Shown here one piece after another: positions 6,067 to 15,200 of a stretch of 24,415 nucleotides of DNA. This DNA is from a virus. Below the pieces are notes generated by a model. That model searched no databases. It saw only the letters and a list, made by a program, of their open reading frames with translations, and was not told the origin of the DNA. The translations under genes were made by a program, and so were the position numbers. The stretch spans positions 1 to 24,415 of IMG/VR virus record IMGVR_UViG_3300006086_000035, one strand, 5' to 3'. Position 1 is the stretch's first letter; each line of letters opens with the position of its first letter.

Positions 6067-7700
6067 TGTTCATCCACAAGAAGAAAAAAGCCGTGGTCAT
6101 GAAACTGCGGCATCCCTCAAGGGTTATGTCCGTGATACCAACGGCTCGTTTAGTCAACGATCACACGGTGGCGCTTCCACACAGGCCGGACGAGACAAGA
6201 GTGCTTCGCAACATGGGGTTTGCTGTACCGGACCCTATGCCGATTCATTACGAGTACCCGCTGGCCAACGGCAGGTACAGTCCGTTTGCAGTGCAGCGCG
6301 ATACGGCCACGTTCTTGTCCATGCACCGCCGGGCGTTTTGTCTTAACGACATGGGCACCGGCAAGACCAACAGCGCGTTGTGGGCGTTCGACTATTTGCG
6401 TTCAGTTAAACAAGCCAATCGCATGCTGGTAGTGTGCCCACTGTCCACTATGGAACGCACGTGGGGAGATGCAGTGTTCAGCACTTTTCATCATCTGGAT
6501 GCAGTCGTGCTTTACGGTTCACGTGAACGTCGATTGAAACTACTACGTCAAGAAGCCGACGTGTACATCATCAACATCGATGGAATATCCATCATAGCCA
6601 AAGAGCTTGCCAAACGCCCGGACATTAACGTCATAACGGTCGACGAACTGGCAATGGTACGCAACGCACAAACTGACCGATGGAAAATTCTCAACGACAT
6701 ATGCAACAAACAAACACCTCGCAGAGTGTGGGGGATGACTGGCTCACCTACGCCAAACTCCCCTACCGACGCGTGGGCTCAGTGCCGCCTTATTACCCCC
6801 GACAACCCGAACGTGTCGCGGTACTTCGGCCGGTTCAAAGATTCAGTGATGCGGCAGTTGACGCCCTTCAAGTGGGCACCACGTACGACGGCGAATGAGA
6901 CAGTGTTTCGGTGCATGCAGCCAGCCATTCGGTACGCACTGGACGATTGCGTGGACTTGCCCGAGCAAATAGTGTTAACGCATGAAGTATCACTCACACC
7001 CGAGCAGGCCAAAGCGTACAAAGACATGCTGACCAAGCTGGCAACTGAAGCCGCGGGTGGCCAAATACTCGCAGTTAACGAAGCTGTCAAGGCAAATAAG
7101 TTAATTCAGATCGCCTGTGGGGTAGCGTATGGAACAAATGGCGAAAACATTGTCATTCCGTCACAACCACGCGTCGACGCAGTGAAAGAAATCATTGAAA
7201 CGTCGGAAGGAAAAGTGATAGTATTTGTGCCCTTGACCGGTGCCCTTGAATCGATAGCCGTTGAAATCGCCAAAATGTTTCGGTCAGAAAAACACTTGGT
7301 TGAAACGGTCACTGACAAACTCGAAGGAGGTATAGGGTTGAACTCTATGGTCGCTGTGGTGCATGGTGGAACCAGCAAAACCCAACGCGATCGAGTGTTT
7401 AAAGAGTTCCAGCAACAAGACGAACCGCGTGTTCTGGTGGCCAACGCACAGACCATGAGCCACGGGTTAACCCTAACTGCAGCGACCACTATTGTTTGGT
7501 ATGCTCCCGTACATAGCAATGAAATTTACGAACAAGCGTGTGCTCGGGTAAGGCGCCCGGGGCAAAATAAAAAGACCGTGATTGTGCATATTGCAGGCAC
7601 ACCAATGGAACAGACAATATACAAGAGACTGGCAGCAAAACAGTCCATGCAAGGCGTTTTACTTGATATGGTTCAAGAGAACAATGGTGTTGAAGCGTAA
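6066..7700 (+). CDS. SNF2/DEAD-like superfamily 2 helicase
   Basis: This 544-residue ATPase has two RecA-like halves. Motif I is DMGTGKT with K100, motif II is VDEL (D193-E194), and motif III is GMTGSPTPN at 223-231. The second half carries VHGG and SHGLTLTAA, and ends with motif VI QACARVRRPGQ at 490-500. The last, with its RxGQ end, is typical of SNF2-like proteins. Expected role: an ATP-driven translocase remodelling DNA or branched intermediates during replication or recombination. It follows the three nuclease-like genes and overlaps the preceding stop. A second in-frame ATG at 6099 is possible. The identification is strong; substrate is unknown. Confidence 0.93.
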   Translation: MFIHKKKKAVVMKLRHPSRVMSVIPTARLVNDHTVALPHRPDETRVLRNMGFAVPDPMPIHYEYPLANGRYSPFAVQRDTATFLSMHRRAFCLNDMGTGKTNSALWAFDYLRSVKQANRMLVVCPLSTMERTWGDAVFSTFHHLDAVVLYGSRERRLKLLRQEADVYIINIDGISIIAKELAKRPDINVITVDELAMVRNAQTDRWKILNDICNKQTPRRVWGMTGSPTPNSPTDAWAQCRLITPDNPNVSRYFGRFKDSVMRQLTPFKWAPRTTANETVFRCMQPAIRYALDDCVDLPEQIVLTHEVSLTPEQAKAYKDMLTKLATEAAGGQILAVNEAVKANKLIQIACGVAYGTNGENIVIPSQPRVDAVKEIIETSEGKVIVFVPLTGALESIAVEIAKMFRSEKHLVETVTDKLEGGIGLNSMVAVVHGGTSKTQRDRVFKEFQQQDEPRVLVANAQTMSHGLTLTAATTIVWYAPVHSNEIYEQACARVRRPGQNKKTVIVHIAGTPMEQTIYKRLAAKQSMQGVLLDMVQENNGVEA

Positions 7701-7716
7701 CTCAAGGAAGCAAAAA

Positions 7717-8100
7717 ATGAAAATGTCAGAAGCAGTGGAGCTATACATTAGTCTCCGCGACAAGAAAGCAGAAATTTCGCGCTTGCGAAAAGAGGAAGAA
7801 GCAGCGGTCCAACAAAAAATGGACAAGCTCGAAGCGCACCTTATGGTCGCTCTCGACAAGCTGGGAGGGGAAGGCATGCGCACTGCTGCCGGAACCGCAT
7901 ACATCAGCCAGCGCACCAGCGCAACGGTCGGTGACAAAGACGCATTTATGAACTACGTCAAGGCCAACCAAGCCTTTGAACTCATGGATGTTCGCGTCAA
8001 CAAAACCGGTGTGGATGCGTACGCTGCTGAACACGGTGGTGTGCCACCGGGTGTGAACTATCGCACCGAACGCACAGTGGCAATTCGTCGAACACCCTAA
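7717..8100 (+). CDS. Coiled-coil protein of the replication module, unknown
   Basis: The 127-residue product starts at 7717 behind AAGGAAG; readings further upstream run through the helicase gene and are discarded. The first third is a charged coiled coil (SLRDKKAEISRLRKEEEAA). Then comes a compact region: GTAYISQRTSATVGDKDAF, NYVKANQAFELMDVRVNK and a C-terminal PPGVNYRTERTVAIRR. That arrangement is familiar from unnamed phage proteins next to ssDNA-binding proteins, but I cannot name the family. The CTCAAGGA ahead of it recurs ahead of the next gene. It probably helps the SSB or helicase, by position only. Confidence 0.78.
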   Translation: MKMSEAVELYISLRDKKAEISRLRKEEEAAVQQKMDKLEAHLMVALDKLGGEGMRTAAGTAYISQRTSATVGDKDAFMNYVKANQAFELMDVRVNKTGVDAYAAEHGGVPPGVNYRTERTVAIRRTP

Positions 8101-8116
8101 GCTCAAGGATTTTTTC

Positions 8117-9076
8117 ATGTCTCAACTTATCCCTTTTGAATCTTCCAATTTGCCAGCTCACTTGGCTGGCTTCGATGTCAAAGCATTCAATGCTGACCTG
8201 ACCAATCATGCAGGTGCAGGCTTTCCTGTCATCTCTATTAAAGGCAAGGTGTTTGCCATCGTGCGTGACGGCGAGCGTACCGTACTGCCAAACCCCAAAG
8301 ACCCAGAGAGCCCCGCAACCAGCATCGACGTGGTGTTGGTCAAGGCCAACAAGGATAAGTCCAAGGTGTACTACATGGAAAAGTACGACCCCAACTCCAG
8401 CGACAAAGCCAAGAAGCCGGATTGTTACTCCACGGACGGCACAGTGCCTGCAGCCGATGCCGAACACAAGCAAGCCAAAAGCTGCGCTGTGTGCAAGTGG
8501 AACGCATGGGGCTCAGCGGTCAATGACAAGGGTGTCGCCACCAAGGGCAAAGCTTGCCAAGATTCCGTGCGCATCGCTGTGGTGCCCGGTGGCACGCTCA
8601 ATGACCCCATGTTGATTCGTGTGCCTCCGGCATCCATCACGGGTCTGGGTGAGTACGGTCAGATGTTGGCCAAGCGCGGCGTCGCATACAACATGGTTGT
8701 GACCAAGATCAGCTTCGATCAGGAAGCCGAGTCACCCAAGCTGTTGTTTCGCCCCATGGGTTTCCTGTCTGCCCTCGATTACGAACAAGTCAAGGAGACA
8801 TTGGAATCCGATATTGTGTCCAACATCGTCGGTGCTGCCAGCTTGTTTGACGGTGCAGAAGCTCCTGAACCAGAAGCACCAGCGCCCGAGCCCGTAAAAG
8901 TTGAAGCCCCTGTTGAGACACCTAAAGCACCACCCAAGCCGCGCGCTGCCAAGCCCAAAGCTACGGGTTTTGAAACAGTTGAAGCAGCACCTGCCCCGGC
9001 TCCCGCAGCCAAGGCCGTACCTGTTGTAAACGAAGACCCGGACCTCGACATCGACGGTATCGACTTCGACGACTAA
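8117..9076 (+). CDS. Phage ssDNA-binding protein type, Zn site and acidic tail
   Basis: The product is 319 residues. The N-terminal two thirds look like a beta-rich binding domain (FPVISIKGKVFAIV; VVLVKANKDKSKVYYMEKY). They carry four cysteines (C103, C123, C126, C147) with the C123-x2-C126 pair, likely a structural zinc site. A Pro/Ala/Lys-rich linker (about 245-300) follows, ending in a strongly acidic tail, EDPDLDIDGIDFDD. A flexible linker plus acidic tip is characteristic of SSBs such as T7 gp2.5 and T4 gp32, where it contacts replication partners. Identification rests on this architecture and the neighbours, since no OB-fold signature can be read directly. AAGGA lies upstream of the ATG. 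Confidence 0.75.
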   Translation: MSQLIPFESSNLPAHLAGFDVKAFNADLTNHAGAGFPVISIKGKVFAIVRDGERTVLPNPKDPESPATSIDVVLVKANKDKSKVYYMEKYDPNSSDKAKKPDCYSTDGTVPAADAEHKQAKSCAVCKWNAWGSAVNDKGVATKGKACQDSVRIAVVPGGTLNDPMLIRVPPASITGLGEYGQMLAKRGVAYNMVVTKISFDQEAESPKLLFRPMGFLSALDYEQVKETLESDIVSNIVGAASLFDGAEAPEPEAPAPEPVKVEAPVETPKAPPKPRAAKPKATGFETVEAAPAPAPAAKAVPVVNEDPDLDIDGIDFDD

Positions 9077-9185
9077 ACCCCCCGGAAATCGGCTGAGAGC
9101 TCAGCGCCGGAAGCGTAACCGGTATTTTTCTCCATAATAAATTTTTGCCGGGGGGCATTATGAATTTTTTGTCGTGGGGTAATCC
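9077..9185 (+). promoter_or_regulatory. Structured leader between SSB-type and primase-helicase genes
   Basis: This 109-base gap is the longest in the rightward block. It contains a perfect 8-base inverted repeat, CCCCCCGG (9078-9085) and CCGGGGGG (9148-9155). Inside it lie a GCTGA/TCAGC stem with a GAGC loop (9092-9105) and a CCGG/CCGG stem (9107-9122), followed by a U-rich stretch (9123-9147). The downstream arm lies just before an ATG at 9160 opening a 12-codon frame that ends at 9198, beyond the primase start at 9186. A folded leader that hides a G-rich ribosome-binding stretch or partly terminates transcription is plausible. No sigma70-like promoter is visible. Confidence 0.5.
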
Positions 9186-12155
9186 ATGGATACCCTGACA
9201 TTTCTCCAAAGTATTTTGCCGGAGAACGGGGTTAAGTACGTGGTGCTTTTCCCGGTGGGCAAGGAATACAAAATCCACAAGCCGTACGTTGAACTTGAAG
9301 CTATGGCCAACGCCATCGCAAGTTTCAACCGGGACCCGCAGTACCGCGCCGTGTACCACGCATGCGCCAGCTACTTGCACCCGTACATTGAAGTCGAGAA
9401 AGACGGCAAGACCCGGCGCCAGTACCGCAAGGAAAACAACTGGGCTAGCGCAAAAAGCTTTTGGTTAGACCTCGATGTGGGTACAGGGTACTCCACCATG
9501 GAGCCGCCCAAGGGTTACGAGAACCAGCGCGATGCCGCAACCGCAGTTGCCAAGTTTGCCAAAGCGATCGGCTGGCCCACACCCATGATGGTGTCTTCAG
9601 GCAACGGCGTGCATGCGTACTGGCCTTTGACCAAGGCAGTCAAACACATCAGCTGGGTAAAGTGCGCCAAACTTCTTAAGGCCAGCGCGGTGCAGGCCGG
9701 GCTCGTTGCAGACCCCACACGCACAGCAGACTTTGCATCCATTTTGCGGCCAGTGGGCACGACCAATCGCAAGGACGCAACGAACCCCAAGAAGGTGCGC
9801 ACGCTCAAGGAAATAACTCCGTTAGACCCGGTGGTGTTGTTTACTGCGATCAAGGCGTATGCCGAGGCCAACAACGTTACAACACCGCTGGAAGTTGTAC
9901 CGGCTTACTTGCAGAACAGTGGACTCAACAGCGATTTAATTGCACATCTGCCCTACGCGGACGCACCTGTGGACGCTAACATCATGGCCGATAAGTGCGC
10001 TCAAGTCCGTGCGGTGCGTAACACTGCAGGCGACGTTTCGTACGAGGTTTGGAGAGGTGTTGTCGGTCTGTTAAAGCACAGCCAAGACGGCCGCAATCTG
10101 GCACAGGACTGGAGCAGCGAACGCGCCAGCACTGGTCACGACCAAATAGATTGGGACAACAAATACGATTCGTGGGACGCAGGCCCGACCACTTGCGCCC
10201 ATTTTGACAAGCACAACGCGGCGGTTTGTGTAGGGTGTGAATTTAAGGACAAGATAAAGACACCGCTGGTGCTAGGGCGCATCATCCCGATCGCAGTTGA
10301 AAAAGAAATTGAGGTCGAAACCGCGCAGCCCGAGGTCAAGGAAACGGTGGTGGTGCCAGCGTTCCCCAACGGTTACCAGTGGGACGGCCACGTGTTATCA
10401 AGGGTGCTGCCAGACAAAGACGGCATCAATCAGGTGTACCCGTTTACCAACCATCAGTTCTACCCGACGATGCGCATTCGGGGGGAAGATGGGGCCTACC
10501 GGATAGGCATGCGCATGCACCTACACAACAACCGGATTCGTGACTTTCAGATGCCGTTTGAAGCCATGGCGTCGCAGTCCGAAATGCTTAAATCACTAGC
10601 AAAATATGAACTCATGCAAACAAATAACGCCAACGCGGGCAACCACCTTACTGCGTACCTTCGAGACTCGCTGGAACAGCTTAAACGGCGCGTTGAAGAA
10701 ACTAATACTCTCACGGCTTTTGGCTGGAAAGATGAGATGCGCGGCTTCCTCATTGGTGACCGTTATTACCACGCTGATGGCACCGTCAAGCGAGTTCTCC
10801 TTGGTGGCTATGCTGCCCAGAAACAAGCTGCGCTTACGGCACCACAAGGCACACTGGCTGGGTATGCAAAGCCGCTTAACTATGTCTATGCCCGACCCGG
10901 TATGGAAAGCCTACAGTACGCTATTTGCTCAGGCTGGGGCTCCATCCTCAATCCCTTCTGCGAAGAACTATATTGCGGGCTTTTACTTGCAGTCACGGGG
11001 GGTGATTCGGGTAAGGGCAAATCCACTGTCGCGTATGCTTCTGTCTATGCCTTCGGTGATTCCAATGCCATGGCGCTCAAATCGGATGATGCGGGCACGC
11101 GCAACGCGCTTTGGGCCACAGTGGGCGCGTTCAACAACATCCCCCTCATTTTTGACGAGCTCACCGGGGTGGAAGCGGAATGGTTTTCGAACTTTACGTA
11201 CACACTATCGCTTGGGGAGGAACGGGCTCGTTTACAAGCTACCGGGTCGGGCGTAAAGTTTGCCAATCAAGCCACGTGGCGCATGAGTCCGTTCGGTACA
11301 GCCAACAAGGATTTGCACGGCGTGCTGGCAGCATCCCAAGCCAACTCACAGGCCGAGGCGGTGCGCATGGTTCAAATCCACGTGGACAGTTACGACATTC
11401 CCGTATTGGAAGAAACTGAGGTCAAGACCGCGTTGGCCCAGATGAAAGCGAACCGGGGCACAGCAGGCGCAGCGCTAATTCAGTACGCTGTCACACACAG
11501 GGAAGAAATTTACGAGCGTATTCAAGCCAAAATTTCCATGCTGGTGAAGCACATCCCCGGCACGAAATACCGTTTTTATCGCAGCCATGCAGCTTGCACC
11601 CTTGTCGCCGCCGAGCTTGCGGTGTCCTTGGGGGTATGCGAATTCGATACTGACAAGCTGACTAACTTTTCCATTGAACTGATGCAGAAGCTGGCCAAAG
11701 ACATTACCGTCAACAACACCGTAACTTCCGACGATGCGTTTAACCGCATGGTTGCCGCCATGACCCCGGGCATTGTGGTAACTGCCGAGTACCGCGACTC
11801 ACGCAGCTTGCTGGGCGTAGAGAGTCCACGCAACGTTTTGAAAGGCCCGATTGTGGGGCGTTACGTGCTGGGGTCCAAGAACGAAAAAGCCAACGCCGGC
11901 CGATTATTTTTGTGCCAGAAGTCCATGCGGGAATGGTGCATGAAAAACCGCACCGATTTTGGGAATGTAATCGACCACTTGCGTTCTGTTGGGGCGTTGG
12001 TTACGGACGACGAGCGCACTACTTTGACGCGGGGAACGGATTTGCCGCGGGTGCAGCAGCGTTGCGTGGTGATCGACTTGCCCAAGCTGGAAGCCAGCGG
12101 TCCTGTACTGGTGGTTGACAACGTGGTTTCGGCAGTTTCCAAAACTGGTCCATAA
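9186..12155 (+). CDS. Primase-helicase: AEP-like primase fused to DUF927-type ATPase
   Basis: This is a 989-residue fusion. The N-terminal part (about 1-230) has archaeo-eukaryotic primase motifs: FWLDLD with D95 and D97, SSGNGVH with H143, and LRPVGTTNRK with R188 and K196. A Cys/His cluster (C337, H339, C348, C351) in the linker may bind zinc. From about 385 onward there is a DUF927-type module: FGWKDEMRGF at 512-521, Walker A GDSGKGKS (K612), Walker B IFDE (D657-E658) and a SPFGTAN sensor-like segment. It probably unwinds the fork and makes primers, replacing a T7 gp4-like protein. The ribosome-binding site is weak (GGGG at 9176-9179), so expression may depend on the leader. Family assignment is from motifs. 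Confidence 0.88.
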   Translation: MDTLTFLQSILPENGVKYVVLFPVGKEYKIHKPYVELEAMANAIASFNRDPQYRAVYHACASYLHPYIEVEKDGKTRRQYRKENNWASAKSFWLDLDVGTGYSTMEPPKGYENQRDAATAVAKFAKAIGWPTPMMVSSGNGVHAYWPLTKAVKHISWVKCAKLLKASAVQAGLVADPTRTADFASILRPVGTTNRKDATNPKKVRTLKEITPLDPVVLFTAIKAYAEANNVTTPLEVVPAYLQNSGLNSDLIAHLPYADAPVDANIMADKCAQVRAVRNTAGDVSYEVWRGVVGLLKHSQDGRNLAQDWSSERASTGHDQIDWDNKYDSWDAGPTTCAHFDKHNAAVCVGCEFKDKIKTPLVLGRIIPIAVEKEIEVETAQPEVKETVVVPAFPNGYQWDGHVLSRVLPDKDGINQVYPFTNHQFYPTMRIRGEDGAYRIGMRMHLHNNRIRDFQMPFEAMASQSEMLKSLAKYELMQTNNANAGNHLTAYLRDSLEQLKRRVEETNTLTAFGWKDEMRGFLIGDRYYHADGTVKRVLLGGYAAQKQAALTAPQGTLAGYAKPLNYVYARPGMESLQYAICSGWGSILNPFCEELYCGLLLAVTGGDSGKGKSTVAYASVYAFGDSNAMALKSDDAGTRNALWATVGAFNNIPLIFDELTGVEAEWFSNFTYTLSLGEERARLQATGSGVKFANQATWRMSPFGTANKDLHGVLAASQANSQAEAVRMVQIHVDSYDIPVLEETEVKTALAQMKANRGTAGAALIQYAVTHREEIYERIQAKISMLVKHIPGTKYRFYRSHAACTLVAAELAVSLGVCEFDTDKLTNFSIELMQKLAKDITVNNTVTSDDAFNRMVAAMTPGIVVTAEYRDSRSLLGVESPRNVLKGPIVGRYVLGSKNEKANAGRLFLCQKSMREWCMKNRTDFGNVIDHLRSVGALVTDDERTTLTRGTDLPRVQQRCVVIDLPKLEASGPVLVVDNVVSAVSKTGP

Positions 12156-12163
12156 TACGCACC

Positions 12164-12180
12164 GACAGGCCCTTCCTGTC
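12164..12180 (+). terminator. Hairpin preceding the main terminator
   Basis: GACAGG (12164-12169) and CCTGTC (12175-12180) form a 6-base-pair stem with a 5-base loop right after the primase-helicase stop codon. No U-tract follows, so on its own it is not a classic terminator; it may stabilise the 3' end or act with the next hairpin. Confidence 0.5.
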
Positions 12181-12195
12181 TCCTTGAGTGCTTTA

Positions 12196-12224
12196 GACCC
12201 CGGCTACAAACCGGGGTCTTTTTT
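12196..12224 (+). terminator. Rho-independent terminator at the convergence point
   Basis: GACCCCGG (12196-12203), a 7-base loop and CCGGGGTC (12211-12218) make a perfect 8-base-pair GC-rich stem, followed by TTTTTT at 12219-12224. This is a textbook terminator for rightward transcripts. Read leftward, the stem is followed only by TAAAG, so it would terminate leftward transcripts less well, but it lies just past the leftward block's last stop. Confidence 0.9.
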
Positions 12225-15200
12225 ATTTCGGGAATTGAGCTGCTGCCCGGCCCGTGTCGGACGGCTTGTACTGCACACCGCTTGGCGTCGTAAATATTTG
12301 ACGGATAAGCTGCTGTGTCGGCGCGCGCAACATGTCTCCCAGCGGTGTTGGTTTAAACCCACGTGCCTGCATTTCTGCCCGGAGCTCGTTGAGGTTTTTA
12401 ATGTCGCTGCTGGGGTCGCCGTGACTTTGGACGGTGTTGTTGTAACGCTCTTTAAGCATTTCCAACCGGTCTTTAAACTGTTCCGTCGACTGAATCATGG
12501 CGCCAGTTTCCGATTGCATCAACGATTTGCTGGACGGCTGAAATCCAAGCGCTTCGGCAAACGCTTCGCCCGCATTCAAATTCATCAGCTTGTCGTTTTT
12601 GGTATTGGTCACGCCATTGGTCAATTCGCGCGCACCACGCATGACATTGGCAATACCTTGAGGCATCATACCTTCGATACCTTTGTAATAGTTGCCTACC
12701 AGAATGTGATGTAACGATTCGGCAGCGCGGCCCACAAGACCACCAAACGGACCCGCAGTCACTTGGCCAATGGCGTCTTGCACACTTTTGCGATCGGCAG
12801 GGTTTACATTCGTGTAAGGCGCAATTCCCAGCATGTCGCCATAGCCGACTTTGCTGGTCAAATCTACACCCAGTGCACCGGGAATACCCCGCAGCAGCAA
12901 CTGGGCGACATTTTTATCTCCCACTGCTTTTTCGATCTTTGTTTCCCAGTCTTCGCCTTCAATGCCTGTTAACATATTAGTAAGGTTTTGCGACACGGCG
13001 CTGTACGTACTGAAACCGGGCATGCCGATAACGCCTCCCAATACGCCCACATGGGCCAGCGTGTACGCCAAATGGCGTATGGCTATGGCACGTTCTTCTG
13101 GGTCGGCCGTTTTGAGGTTGCCGATCATTTTGGCCATCTGAGTCAGCTGCACCAACTGGAACTTGCGAAACTGCAACGCCACTTTGCCAAACCCGTTGTT
13201 AAACACCCGCGGTGCGTTGGCCCGGCTATGGTCACCGTGGGTTTCAGCTACCACGTCCGCAGCGTAGTGCAATGCTTTTTCAGCATCGCCGGTACGGGCA
13301 AACTCCAACCGGTATGCCGCCGCCGCGCTGGCCAAACGGTTCAATGCTTCCATCTTCAACGAGGCTGCAGCTACCCGGTCGGTTGCCGCCTGCGCCGCGC
13401 GCGTCACGATGTTTTTAGGGTGCATGGACATGGAGCCGTATTCGGTGTTCATGCCAATGTCCAACCGTCCCAGTTCCAGCAAACGTTGCATGGGCGCGCG
13501 CACGTCAGCTGGCATGTCTTCGATGCGCAGGGAACGCAGCAACCCAGTCTTACCCAAAATCCCGCCGATTTCTTTGTACGCTTTAAAAAACTCGTTCATG
13601 CCTTTGGCGTACCCGTGCTGCGCTTGCAAGTAAGGCAGCGTCATCGTCCATGGCTGCATCAGGTTACCGACGTAATGCGCCGGGCTGGTGGCGATTTGCC
13701 ACAACGCCGTGGCTTTGGTGATTTTGTTGGCCCATGGAGTCGGCACCGCGTTGGTGCTTTGCTCATGGCGTTTCAAAAATTCATCCAGCAGATTCAAGTT
13801 TGTAGTGCGTTCTTCGCCTTCGCCCCGGTCAGCCTGTTTGCGCGCATTTTTGAGCGCGGTGAGCATTTTGTCGTTGTACTTGATGCCCGAAATAAAGTGC
13901 GCGTCTGCCGCAGCCGATTGGCGAAATGAGTCGACCACATCCATCGTACCGTGTACACCTACCCGGCGCATCTCAGCTTTGCGAGAACTGCGGTGGCTCA
14001 ATGCATCCAACCACATGTGGGTCAATAGGTTGCGCATGGACGCCGCTTGCGCTTTGTCCGCTGGGTTGGTAGACTCTTGAGCCATCATGTCCAGCTTGTT
14101 GCGCAGTCGCGCCATACCGGCCAGCACGCCGCCGCCTTCTTGGGTCCAACGGTCTTTGGGTTTGTAATACGTGTGGTCGCCCGTCGACGGGAACCCGGCT
14201 GCACGCATGTTGTCGCGCAAGGCTTTGGCTTCTTGTTCGCTCTGGGCTTCAGACACCAAATAATGATTCGGGTCCGTCTGCATTTTTTCCAGCAGCGCGC
14301 GATGTGTTGGCGTGGCGTCTTCTGCATTTGCAGCCGCTTCGGCTTTTAAATACTCGTCGGACTTACCAACCGCTACAAAATCACCACGCCGTTGCATGGA
14401 CACGTAAGGCTGACCTTCACCGATGGACAACAGCGTGTTGTACTTTTTCAGCAACCCTTCACGTTCGCGCTCAAGGTCCCGGGCTACGTTGTGATGTCCA
14501 GCTGCCGTCGCTTCGGCAATCATGGGTTTGTACATGCTGTCAGCCAATTCCGTAATCGCGTCTTTTTTGGCTTTCAGTATGGTATCGCCATGGGCAAACA
14601 CGGCTTCCGCAACCCGTTTGGCGCGAGGGGACAAAGCATCGTACAGCTTGGCTGCGCGGCTGTTCTCTGCCCGCTTGGGACCATACCCCCATGCCGTTGA
14701 CAACGTGGATTCTTGCAAGAATTCACTAAGTGTGCGTTTTTCGGGGGTGCTAAAGGTGCGCACATCTTCCACTGCGTTTAACGCGGCTTTTTGGTAGTGG
14801 CCAGCCAACGCATCGCGCGATTCGCGGTGTTCGTCAAACGTCTCCAACGCATGCAAGCCCCGGGCAACTCCACGCTTCACCAGATCGCGGGTAAATATTA
14901 CTTTGTCCAGACCAGAATTGGTCCAGCGGTTAAGCCGGTCGGTGATGGTGCGCGCAGGCTCTTGCAACCTGTCAGGCAACTTGTCGATGTTGCGCGACAC
15001 CATGGCAGCACCTTCAGTCTTCAAACTGTTGGCCACGTCTTTCAACTTGGCCATATCCGCCGGAGAAATCCAATCGCCTGTGAAGTGGTCAAGGCCCACG
15101 CGCGCGATACCTACGCCGGCTTTGCCCGGCACGAAAATTTCGTCACCTCGCAGATTTTTACTGCGAATCAATATAAGCCCGTCTTTGTCGTACACAATTT

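Noticed and set aside
9077-9150. GGCTGAGAG-like string recalling a TPP riboswitch
   Set aside because: The other conserved TPP elements (such as the CCTGA segment and the matching helices) are absent, and the downstream gene is not thiamine-related.
9160-9198. 12-codon frame as a stand-alone gene
   Set aside because: Too short to support as a gene; kept only as part of the leader discussion.
10606-11256. 216-codon + strand frame inside the primase-helicase
   Set aside because: It lies in another frame over the conserved Walker A/B segment, has a Ser/Arg-rich composition and shows no motifs; a shadow of the real gene.
12988-13929. Long + strand open frame (313 codons) antisense to the giant gene; similar frames at 14903-15607 and 16519-17298
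   Set aside because: Composition is skewed (Arg/His/Phe or Ser runs) as expected of the opposite strand of a coding gene, there is no ribosome-binding site or operon context, and the minus-strand protein is continuous and domain-rich.
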